Of a stretch of 6,212 bases of DNA, positions 1-4,791 are shown one piece after another; position 1 is the first letter of the stretch, and the number at the start of each line of letters is the position of its first letter. Under the pieces are notes generated by a model. That model searched no databases. It worked only from the letters and a program-made list of their open reading frames with translations, and was not told the origin of the DNA. Origin of the DNA: Candidatus Atribacteria bacterium. Its GTDB lineage: Bacteria; Atribacterota; Atribacteria; Atribacterales; Caldatribacteriaceae. Position numbers and translations under genes: made by a program. The stretch covers positions 1 to 6,212 of the forward strand of contig JARRCQ010000108.1 in NCBI GenBank assembly GCA_029982105.1. The letters run 5' to 3'.

Positions 1-100
1 GAGATCGCCGCGGTCGGCCTCTGGCCTCCCTCGCGATGACGTAGAGTAAGGATTGCTTCAGAGCTTCCTCCTTGCCAAGGCAGGAGAGGGTGAGATCGCC
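1..100. repeat. GC-rich palindromic dispersed repeat, cut by the window edge
   Basis: The GC-rich first 46 bases contrast sharply with the AT-rich sequence after base 110. An imperfect palindrome spans 4-37: ATCGC (4-8) pairs with GCGAT (33-37), and GGCC (16-19) pairs with GGCC (23-26) around a TCT loop. A second imperfect palindrome (68-86) reads CTCC-T-TGCC-AA-GGCA-GGAG. The 9-mer GAGATCGCC occurs exactly at 1-9 and 92-100, so two modules may lie head to tail. The wording around GAGATCGCCGCGG...CCTCGCGATGAC resembles short hairpin repeats that occur in many copies in genomes of several uncultured and anaerobic bacteria. That resemblance is from memory and copy number cannot be checked here. 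The left end is not visible. No reading frame was found in it. Confidence 0.6.
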
Positions 101-122
101 CTTGACAGTTAGTTTTACGCTA

Positions 123-208
123 GATTTTGGGGCTAACTATATTATGTATTAGGTAAGGCTAAACGATGACTATCGATTACAATGGGTTTTGAGGTTAACT
201 ATAATAAG
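123..208 (+). repeat. Degenerate direct repeat, 62-bp period
   Basis: Bases 123-146 and 185-208 align without gaps at an offset of 62. They share TTTTG, then GG, then TAACTATA, with about five mismatches in 24 positions. The second copy contains the TATAAT at 200-205 and the first has TATATT at the matching place. This could be an old tandem duplication, a duplicated promoter or operator, or chance in AT-rich sequence. Confidence 0.3.
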
Positions 209-304
209 GAAAATGCCCACTCTGATCTTCGTAAACTAGTGCTGGAGGAAGGGGTGAAGCTATCTAATAGAAGGAGAGGGATATATTACTTTTACCCCGC
301 TTAA
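166..304 (+). pseudogene. Possible small frameshifted gene or gene remnant (about 45 codons)
   Basis: An ATG at 166 has a reasonable ribosome-binding site, AGGTAAGG (151-158), 7 nt upstream. The frame stops at TGA (190-192) after eight codons, MTIDYNGF. The +1 frame is open from ATG 182 to TAA 302-304 (40 codons) and encodes a charged peptide containing SDLRKLVLEEGVKLSNRRRG and ending IYYFYPA. A single-nucleotide slip at GGG TTT TGA (184-192) would join them into about 45 residues. ATG 182 has no Shine-Dalgarno sequence of its own. The product is not recognised. It may be a decayed gene end, a real small protein with a sequencing or evolutionary frameshift, or chance. The protein-like composition favours a remnant, but only weakly. 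Confidence 0.25.
176..205 (+). promoter_or_regulatory. Possible sigma-70 promoter, ATTACA-18-TATAAT
   Basis: A perfect -10 hexamer TATAAT lies at 200-205. ATTACA (176-181), 4 of 6 matches to TTGACA, lies 18 bp upstream. It would start a transcript near 212 and give the redox operon at 428 a leader of roughly 215 nt. It overlaps the possible small reading frame, so at most one of the two is likely to be functional as described. The AT-rich context makes chance matches common. Confidence 0.25.
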
Positions 305-398
305 TCGTCAAATTCACCAAAAAGCAGGAGAAAGTAGCCCTAAATTTTTATATTAACCATAAATACATAGAATAAATCTGCCATTTTTCGGTTTAAAT

Positions 399-404
399 TA
401 TAAT
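399..404 (+). promoter_or_regulatory. Candidate -10 element for the redox operon
   Basis: A perfect TATAAT stands 23 bp before the ATG at 428. It predicts a start of transcription near 411, just before the ribosome-binding site, so the leader would be very short. No good -35 hexamer sits at 16-18 bp. The best match, CTGCCA (378-383), has only a 15-bp spacer. The position relative to the gene supports it more than the sequence of the upstream half does. Confidence 0.4.
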
Positions 405-413
405 TCCTCAAAA

Positions 414-419
414 AAGGAG
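414..419 (+). promoter_or_regulatory. Shine-Dalgarno site that fixes the redoxin start at 428
   Basis: AAGGAG lies 8 nt before ATG 428. The longest open frame could start at GTG 419, but that codon overlaps the last base of this site and has no ribosome-binding site of its own. ATG 428 is therefore chosen as the start. Confidence 0.75.
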
Positions 420-427
420 TGGTAATT

Positions 428-676
428 ATGAAAAAAGTTATGCTTTATGCCTTAAGCACCTGTCCCTTTTGCAAAATGACCAAAAAATACTTTGAAAATC
501 ACAACATTCCTTATGATTTTGTAGATGTAGACCTTTTAGAACCCGACGAGAGAGAAAAAACCGTATCTAAAGTGCAAGAAATATCGGGGAGAAGAGCATT
601 CCCGGTAATAGTTATAGGAGATAAGGTAATCGTGGGGTATGACGAGCTAAGTATTAGGGAGGCTCTCAAAGAATGA
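428..676 (+). CDS. Glutaredoxin/NrdH-like thiol-disulfide redoxin (CPFC)
   Basis: An 82-residue cytoplasmic thioredoxin-fold protein expected to pass electrons to disulfides in target proteins. Seen in the sequence: an N-terminal beta strand (KKVMLYAL) runs into the redox motif C12-P-F-C15; the cis-proline is P59 in the segment AFPVIVIGD; and GYD follows at 70-72. This is the complete minimal redoxin fold. The CxxC spacing and absence of extra domains match glutaredoxin-like/NrdH-like proteins (YruB-type family). The CPFC motif does not settle whether its electron donor is glutathione, a thioredoxin reductase or an FTR. Its stop codon overlaps the start of the FTR-domain gene by 4 nt (ATGA), and AGGGAGG (656-662) within its last codons serves that gene. 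The natural inference is that the neighbour reduces this redoxin. Start chosen at ATG 428 because of AAGGAG 8 nt upstream. Fold assignment is secure; the partner is inferred. Confidence 0.93.
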   Translation: MKKVMLYALSTCPFCKMTKKYFENHNIPYDFVDVDLLEPDEREKTVSKVQEISGRRAFPVIVIGDKVIVGYDELSIREALKE

Positions 677-1074
677 ACCAGGTAGAACAAGTATTATGCC
701 CGGTATGTCAAGTAAACTTTATTCTCCGAGAAGAAAAAGAAATAGGGAAAAAAATAGTTTGTCCAGTGTGCGGTGCAGTTTTAGTTTTAGAAAAAGACAA
801 CGATAACTGGATAGCTAAGAGACCTAAAGACCTAACCCCGGAAGAGGAAATAAGAGCGAGAATGGAAAACTTTGCTCGACTGCGCGGTTATAAATTTAAC
901 GAGCTTAAAGAGCCTTTAGTAGAGGGGCTACTAAAAAAATATGAACGCTATGGAGATTTTTACTGCCCGTGCAAAATAGATAATATTCCCGAAAATGTAT
1001 GCCCATGCCTCGAGACCAGACAGGGTAGTGTAGAGCGCAATGGGCGATGCCATTGCGGACTGTTCTGGAAATAG
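673..1074 (+). CDS. Zinc-ribbon protein with ferredoxin:thioredoxin reductase catalytic-chain domain
   Basis: A 133-residue protein in two parts. Residues 9-33 carry CPVC...CPVC (C9, C12, C30, C33), a small zinc-ribbon pattern. Residues about 55-133 match the FTR catalytic (beta) chain: CPC (98-100), CPC (110-112) and CHC (126-128), followed by GLF. By analogy with the plant enzyme, C98, C110, C112 and C126 would hold the [4Fe-4S] cluster, and C100 and C128 would form the active disulfide that takes electrons from ferredoxin and gives them to a redoxin. Spacings between the pairs (9 and 13 residues) differ from the plant pattern (16 and 8). No variable chain is encoded nearby, as expected outside photosynthetic lineages. 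It is translationally coupled to the redoxin (4-nt overlap), its likely substrate. The zinc ribbon's role is unknown; it could be a docking or folding module. The TAG stop lies within a hairpin shared with the convergent gene. Confidence 0.9.
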   Translation: MNQVEQVLCPVCQVNFILREEKEIGKKIVCPVCGAVLVLEKDNDNWIAKRPKDLTPEEEIRARMENFARLRGYKFNELKEPLVEGLLKKYERYGDFYCPCKIDNIPENVCPCLETRQGSVERNGRCHCGLFWK

Positions 1075-1094
1075 GGGGAATACCCCCTATTTCC
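1067..1094. terminator. Perfect 12-bp hairpin between convergent genes, probable bidirectional terminator
   Basis: GGAAATAGGGGG (1067-1078) and CCCCCTATTTCC (1083-1094) are exact reverse complements around the 4-nt loop AATA. The left arm contains the TAG stop of the FTR-domain gene (1072-1074) and the right arm contains the TAG stop of the - strand methyltransferase (1087-1089). Both genes therefore end with the same eight bases, GGAAATAG. Neither side has a clear run of U after the stem: the + strand continues UUCCC and the - strand AGAAC. It is therefore not a textbook intrinsic terminator. Placement between convergent operons makes bidirectional termination, or protection of both 3' ends, the likely role. 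Confidence 0.65.
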
Positions 1095-1683
1095 TTCCCA
1101 CCACTAAATATAATTCTTGATCATCAATCACCTGGATTATCTCCAAACCTTGTTTCTTTAGTTCCTGAGCCAGTTCTTCCCCGGGAGGAAGCAGAAAAGC
1201 TCGAGGAGCTCCGTCTCCACGGTGTCGTTGGTTAATGGTCTCCCGGCTTTCAGAATGAGCAATAGCCAGCTCTCCTCTTTCTTTTAAGTGAAAAATTAAA
1301 TTGCGGAGAGCTAAATCCTCATCCCCAAAATGAGGAAAAGAAGAATAAACAATAATCAGGTCATACCTATGGTTAAAGCTATATCTTTCTGCGCTTCCTT
1401 GATGATATTCAATCCCTTCTTCTCCAAACTTTTCTCGCGCTACTCTTAACATTTCTTCAGCTATGTCTAACTCCACAATTAAGCCGGAAGGTCCTATTCT
1501 TTCTCGCAAAAAAGGAATTAATACCCCTGTTCCTGAGCCTACGTCAAGAACGGTAGAAGAAGGAGGAATAGTAAGAAAAGACAAAAGATAGCGAATTTTA
1601 TCCGGAGAAGAAAAAGAACGCTCATCCCATTCCTCAGCTAAATGGTTAAAGGCTTCCCGTATTTGTCGCTCTTCGCTGCTCAA
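1087..1683 (-). CDS. Class I SAM-dependent methyltransferase, substrate unknown
   Basis: A 198-residue cytoplasmic enzyme with a Rossmann-type methyltransferase fold. Motif I, TVLDVGSGTGV (44-54), binds S-adenosylmethionine; the acidic end of strand 2 is D73 in VELD; GSAE (96-99) is the adenine-contacting region; YDLIIVYSSFPHF (107-119) is the motif IV strand and loop. A later segment, HSESRETINQRHRGDGAP (143-160) leading to LLPP, probably helps shape the substrate site and looks family-specific. The start is TTG 1683, chosen because AAAGGAG (1693-1699) lies nearby and no suitable ATG exists. The first 38 nt overlap the ECF S-component gene, so the two are probably co-translated. That pairing suggests the enzyme may act on the imported compound or its derivative, which is inference. 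No motif identifies RNA, protein or cofactor specificity. Confidence 0.88.
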   Translation of the reverse strand: MSSEERQIREAFNHLAEEWDERSFSSPDKIRYLLSFLTIPPSSTVLDVGSGTGVLIPFLRERIGPSGLIVELDIAEEMLRVAREKFGEEGIEYHQGSAERYSFNHRYDLIIVYSSFPHFGDEDLALRNLIFHLKERGELAIAHSESRETINQRHRGDGAPRAFLLPPGEELAQELKKQGLEIIQVIDDQELYLVVGRK

Positions 1684-2179
1684 AGTTTTCCACTCCTTTC
1701 ACTATCAAGGGAATTAAAACCATCTGAATAGCTATCCCCGGAAGGGAAATCACAAACAAGGTGTTTAACACTGAGATAAAGGAGAACGGTTTACCCAGAA
1801 CCAAAGTAATTAAAATCCAGTTACCCAAGATAGAGATTAATCTTCCTCCTAAAAGAGAAACCAGCAAAGAAGGAAAAATACCCCACTGCTTTTTATGATA
1901 TAAAAAGAAGATCAAAGCTCCATATCCTCCCAGCTCCCCCATCATAACTAAAAAGTTAGGGAAAGGAGGCATACCAGTAAGGGAAAAATTGAGAGGAGGG
2001 AGGATAAGACCTAACAAAAAAGCAGCTCCTCCTGAAGAGAGGAAGAAGCCTCCTAAAAGAGGAGATAAATGAATAGGCAAGAAAACCGCTCCAGGAATAC
2101 CAGAAAGATGAAAAAGAGAAGGCAAAACCACTCCTGCGGCAATTAATAGAGAAACTTTAGTCATTTCCTGAGCCTTCAT
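1646..2179 (-). CDS. ECF transporter substrate-binding (S) component, vitamin-like substrate
   Basis: A 177-residue integral membrane protein with about six hydrophobic segments, the usual size and topology of ECF S components. These capture a vitamin or trace compound and work with an EcfA/EcfA'/EcfT energizing module. That module is not encoded here, so a shared module elsewhere is implied. Visible features: an N-terminal helix with small residues (LLIAAGVVLP, 11-20) where S components contact EcfT; H24; VFLPIHLSPLLGG (32-44) with H37; GMPPFP (69-74) after TM3; E82; and GGR (110-112). The GMPP and PIH elements recall a conserved S-component group, but I cannot name the ligand. The ATG at 2179 has GAGGAG 12 nt upstream, a long spacing. 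ATG 2164 (residue 6) is an alternative start. The last 12 codons overlap the methyltransferase start. The tail EQRRATNTGSL is hydrophilic and may have been extended into that overlap. Confidence 0.82.
   Translation of the reverse strand: MKAQEMTKVSLLIAAGVVLPSLFHLSGIPGAVFLPIHLSPLLGGFFLSSGGAAFLLGLILPPLNFSLTGMPPFPNFLVMMGELGGYGALIFFLYHKKQWGIFPSLLVSLLGGRLISILGNWILITLVLGKPFSFISVLNTLFVISLPGIAIQMVLIPLIVKGVENFEQRRATNTGSL
1693..1699 (-). promoter_or_regulatory. Shine-Dalgarno site for the TTG start of the methyltransferase
   Basis: On the - strand this reads AAAGGAG followed by TGGAAAAC and TTG, giving a normal spacing. It lies inside the 3' end of the S-component gene. It decides in favour of the TTG start and indicates that ribosomes begin the methyltransferase before the upstream gene ends. 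Confidence 0.7.
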
Positions 2180-2330
2180 TTATTTAAACCGCTCCTCTAA
2201 AGATAAACATATAATGTAACATAAATATATCTCTAAGTAGTCTTGCACTCTTTTTTATAATTTCTTACCTCCCTTTGCCATCCCATTTCTTTTACACGCT
2301 ATTGACAGAGAAATCCCAACATCCTCCACC
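2180..2330 (-). other. 151-bp gap before the S-component gene; leader region with no recognised switch
   Basis: The gap separates the dehydrogenase stop from the S-component start and is the only sizeable gap in the - strand block. On the - strand it holds a purine-rich stretch including AAAGGGAGGTAAG without a start codon at a useful distance, then AT-rich sequence with TATATT and TATATG, then AGAGGAG before the S-component ATG. ECF S genes are often under riboswitch control, but I see no TPP, cobalamin, FMN or preQ1 signature. No strong hairpin with a U run follows the dehydrogenase, so read-through from the symporter operon is possible. Confidence 0.4.
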
Positions 2331-3341
2331 TTAAAACACTATTTGCACTTTCAGATGGTCTTTATTGTTCAAGACATCATCCATAGCTTTACCAAAATCA
2401 GCCAGAGGATAAGTAGCAGAAATCAAGTCTTTTACTTTTACTTTGCCACTTTCTAAAAGATTTAGAGCATACTGCATAGTATTTTTAACAGCAAAAGAAC
2501 CAATAAGATGTAAATCTCTCTGGAAAACCTCATAAGGGTTAATAGTTATAGTAGAATTTTGAGGAGCGACTCCAAAGATTAAAAAAGTGCCATCGGACTC
2601 TACAAACTCCAGTTCTTTTTCCATAACCTGAGGGATTCCTGTAGCATCTACCACTATTTCAAATCCCCAAGGAGCGATCTCTTTTAATCTTTTTCCTTCT
2701 CTACCATCAGCTAAAATTACTTCCTGAGCTCCTAATTCTTTAGCTAAGTTTAATTTCTTCTCGCTTACATCCACTACCGCTATTTGAGAAGCTCCACTTA
2801 CTTTAAACAGAGATAAGAGTAAAAGCCCAATAGCTCCCGCTCCAAAGATAAGCACTTTTTCTCCCGGCTGAATATTACTTCTTCTTACTCCATATACCAC
2901 ACAGGAAAGAGGTTCAACCAGTGCTCCTTCTGAAAAACTGAGATGAGAAGGAAGGCGAAAAACGCATTTTTCCGGAACAGCCACCAATTCAGCAAAAGCA
3001 CCATTCCTGGTTACTCCCACTGCTTGCAGGTTGAGACAATGATTGTTTTTGTTGATTTTACAAAAATAACAACGATCACAAAAAATATTAGGATCAGCAG
3101 TAACCCGGTCTCCGGATTTGAATTGAGTAACTTCGCTTCCCACTTTCACCACTTCTCCAGAAAACTCATGCCCTGCTACTATGGGAAAATCGGAAAAGTA
3201 TTCAGCACGAAAAATATGGACATCCGTCCCGCAAATTCCTGCTGCCTTTACCCGCACTAGAACTTCATCTGGATTAAGTCGAGGTTCTTCAATCTCCCGT
3301 ATTGCCCACTGTTCTTTTTTCTCGAATACACAAGCTAACAT
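2331..3341 (-). CDS. Zinc-dependent medium-chain alcohol/polyol dehydrogenase
   Basis: A 336-residue cytoplasmic enzyme of the MDR superfamily, in the sorbitol/threonine/arabinitol dehydrogenase branch, oxidising a secondary alcohol with NAD+. Numbered from ATG 3341, catalytic zinc ligands are C37 (GICGTD), H58-E59 (GHE) and E143 (VEPL); the structural zinc site is C88, C91, C94 and C102. The nucleotide fold has GAGAIG (167-172), and D191 at the end of the second strand favours NAD+ over NADP+. Length is normal for the family. A longer frame could start at GTG 3350, but that codon overlaps the ribosome-binding site AGAGGTGAGG and has none of its own. The gene begins inside the symporter gene (53-nt overlap), so the enzyme probably acts on the imported solute, perhaps a polyol or sugar. 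Substrate cannot be read from sequence. Confidence 0.92.
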   Translation of the reverse strand: MLACVFEKKEQWAIREIEEPRLNPDEVLVRVKAAGICGTDVHIFRAEYFSDFPIVAGHEFSGEVVKVGSEVTQFKSGDRVTADPNIFCDRCYFCKINKNNHCLNLQAVGVTRNGAFAELVAVPEKCVFRLPSHLSFSEGALVEPLSCVVYGVRRSNIQPGEKVLIFGAGAIGLLLLSLFKVSGASQIAVVDVSEKKLNLAKELGAQEVILADGREGKRLKEIAPWGFEIVVDATGIPQVMEKELEFVESDGTFLIFGVAPQNSTITINPYEVFQRDLHLIGSFAVKNTMQYALNLLESGKVKVKDLISATYPLADFGKAMDDVLNNKDHLKVQIVF

Positions 3342-4761
3342 CTTCCTCACCTCTTGTCAGGATAGAAACTATAGGTAACACTGCTAAAGGAATAAGCATA
3401 GCTAAAGAACCCCCCAAAGGCGCCATCGAGGAGTTAAAGCCATAACGCCAAGAAAAGCCCAAAGAAACCGCCAAACCTGCAAACATACTAGAAATAGCTC
3501 CCCACCGATTAGCACCCTTCCAGTATAAACCATAGAGGTAAGGGGCTAAGAAACTTCCTGCTACTGCTCCCCAAGAAATGGACATTAAGTTTACGATAAA
3601 AGTAACCCGGTAAAAAGCAATTAAAAGAGAGAAAAAAATAAACACTCCACACAAAATCCGCATCAAGAGTAAGGATTTGTCTCGGAAACGAGCTGGCAAT
3701 AAATCAATGGTAATAGCAGAAGAAGAAACCAAAACCAAAGAAGAAAGAGTAGACATAGAAGCAGAAAATACCAAAAGAAGAAAAATTAAAGAAAAAAGAG
3801 GAGGCATAACCTGAGAAATTAAATGAGGCATTAAAAGCTCCGGGTTAGGCTCTCCGTTAATCTGGGGGAGCTGGTCGAAAAATAGATGAGTCAGTGAACC
3901 AGATAAATAGGCACTAAAACTACAAACCAAAGCAAACACAGTAGCCAATATGGTAGCAGTGTAAACTATTTTTTCATTTTTCAAGGCGTAAAATTTCTGC
4001 ACCATCTGGGGTAAACCCCAAGGGCCTAAACTAGTCAGAACTACCAAACCAAAGAGAGACCAAAACCCTGGAGGACCAACTACTCCCACTAATTGCGGGT
4101 TTACCTCCCTTAAACGAACTGCAATTTGACTCCATCCTCCCACTTCCGGACGACCCACAAGATAAACCACCAGAAAAATCGCTCCTCCCAACATTATACT
4201 CCCCTGAAAGAAATCAGTTATACTTACAGCAAGATACCCTCCCATCACTAAATAAACTCCAGTTAACCCTGCTATCAACAAGAGAGCATAAACATAAGGA
4301 ATCCCCATCACCACATCAAAAAGATAACTCAAACCCATATAAACCGAAGCAGAATAAGGAACTAAAAATACAAAAATTAAAAGAGCAGAAAAAGCCTTCA
4401 AAAAATTACTGCCATAGCGAACTTGCAAAAACTCAGGCATAGTCATAACTTTCATTTCTTCAGTAACTAACCGGGTGCGCCGAGCTAAAACCAACCAGGC
4501 TAAAAGAGAACCTATCAAAGTATTTCCTACCACAATCCATAAACTGGAAAGGCCAAATCCCCAACCAATATTTCCTGCATATCCAATAAAAAGAACAGCA
4601 CTAAAGTAACTTGAGCCATAAGCAAAAGCAGAAACCCAGGGACCTAAGCTACGGTTAGCTAAAAAGAAATCTCCTATTGTCTTAGTCTTTTTCATACTGA
4701 AGTAGCCTATGAGTAACATACCTAATACATAAATGAGTAGAACAATTATTTTAACTTGCAT
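3289..4761 (-). CDS. Sodium:solute symporter, SSS family (PutP/SGLT-like)
   Basis: A 490-residue inner-membrane transporter with about 13 hydrophobic segments, normal for the SSS family, which imports sugars, polyols, amino acids or organic acids with Na+. Family marks: DFFLANRSLGPW (31-42) before TM2; TMPEFLQVRYG (107-117); GYLAVSITDFFQG (175-187), very like the PutP segment; LGPWGLPQMVQKFYA (245-259); and FSASMSTLSS (332-341), the TM8 region whose Ser/Thr residues form the Na2 sodium site. AGGAGGG (4768-4774) lies 6 nt before ATG 4761. The last 17 residues, from D474, are encoded by DNA that is also the dehydrogenase N-terminus, so this polar tail is unlikely to be an ancestral family feature. 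The stop may have moved downstream. Pairing with an alcohol dehydrogenase suggests a polyol or sugar-like solute, but the substrate is unknown. Confidence 0.93.
   Translation of the reverse strand: MQVKIIVLLIYVLGMLLIGYFSMKKTKTIGDFFLANRSLGPWVSAFAYGSSYFSAVLFIGYAGNIGWGFGLSSLWIVVGNTLIGSLLAWLVLARRTRLVTEEMKVMTMPEFLQVRYGSNFLKAFSALLIFVFLVPYSASVYMGLSYLFDVVMGIPYVYALLLIAGLTGVYLVMGGYLAVSITDFFQGSIMLGGAIFLVVYLVGRPEVGGWSQIAVRLREVNPQLVGVVGPPGFWSLFGLVVLTSLGPWGLPQMVQKFYALKNEKIVYTATILATVFALVCSFSAYLSGSLTHLFFDQLPQINGEPNPELLMPHLISQVMPPLFSLIFLLLVFSASMSTLSSLVLVSSSAITIDLLPARFRDKSLLLMRILCGVFIFFSLLIAFYRVTFIVNLMSISWGAVAGSFLAPYLYGLYWKGANRWGAISSMFAGLAVSLGFSWRYGFNSSMAPLGGSLAMLIPLAVLPIVSILTRGEEDVSLCIREKRTVGNTGD
3344..3354 (-). 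promoter_or_regulatory. Shine-Dalgarno site deciding the dehydrogenase start
   Basis: On the - strand this reads AGAGGTGAGGA followed by AG and ATG. The core GAGGTG is 6 nt from ATG 3341. The same bases encode Arg-Gly-Glu-Glu (residues 470-473) in the symporter frame. The site contains the alternative GTG 3350 codon, which is why the shorter start is preferred. Confidence 0.7.
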
Positions 4762-4789
4762 TTTTAACCCTCCTACGTTTATTATTATC
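4756..4789. promoter_or_regulatory. Candidate overlapping divergent promoters (symporter and nth)
   Basis: Only 30 bp separate the two start codons. On the + strand TTGCAT (4756-4761), a weak -35, stands 18 bp before TATTAT (4780-4785). Transcription would start close to 4792, the A of the nth ATG. On the - strand GATAAT (rc of 4784-4789) is a good -10 for the symporter, but its -35 would fall in the nth coding sequence and none is convincing. The two -10 candidates overlap in the ATTATTATTATC tract. Confidence 0.35.
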
Positions 4790-4791
4790 CT

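Noticed and set aside
102..130. Perfect TTGACA at 102-107
   Set aside because: No acceptable -10 hexamer lies 16-18 bp downstream; TAGATT at 121 is only 13 bp away.
400..430. Possible hairpin (ATAATTCCT pairing with AGG and AATTAT) that could hide the redoxin ribosome-binding site
   Set aside because: The pairing is broken by a 6-nt bulge and is AT-rich, so it is too weak to claim as a thermosensor or switch.
1047..1235. A 62-codon + strand frame across the convergent junction
   Set aside because: Its first part is the FTR-domain gene in another frame and the rest is antisense to the methyltransferase; no ribosome-binding site and no recognisable protein.
2180..2248. A 22-codon - strand frame starting at GTG 2248 and ending directly before the S-component ATG
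   Set aside because: No ribosome-binding site at a usable distance, a weak start codon, and no leader-peptide signature such as repeated regulatory codons.
2943..3378. Two + strand frames opposite the dehydrogenase
   Set aside because: They are antisense to a gene with complete catalytic and structural zinc sites; their translations show no domain.
3719..3812. Long purine-rich tract on the + strand
   Set aside because: Explained by the opposite strand encoding hydrophobic membrane helices (many TTT, CTT and TCT codons) in an AT-rich genome.
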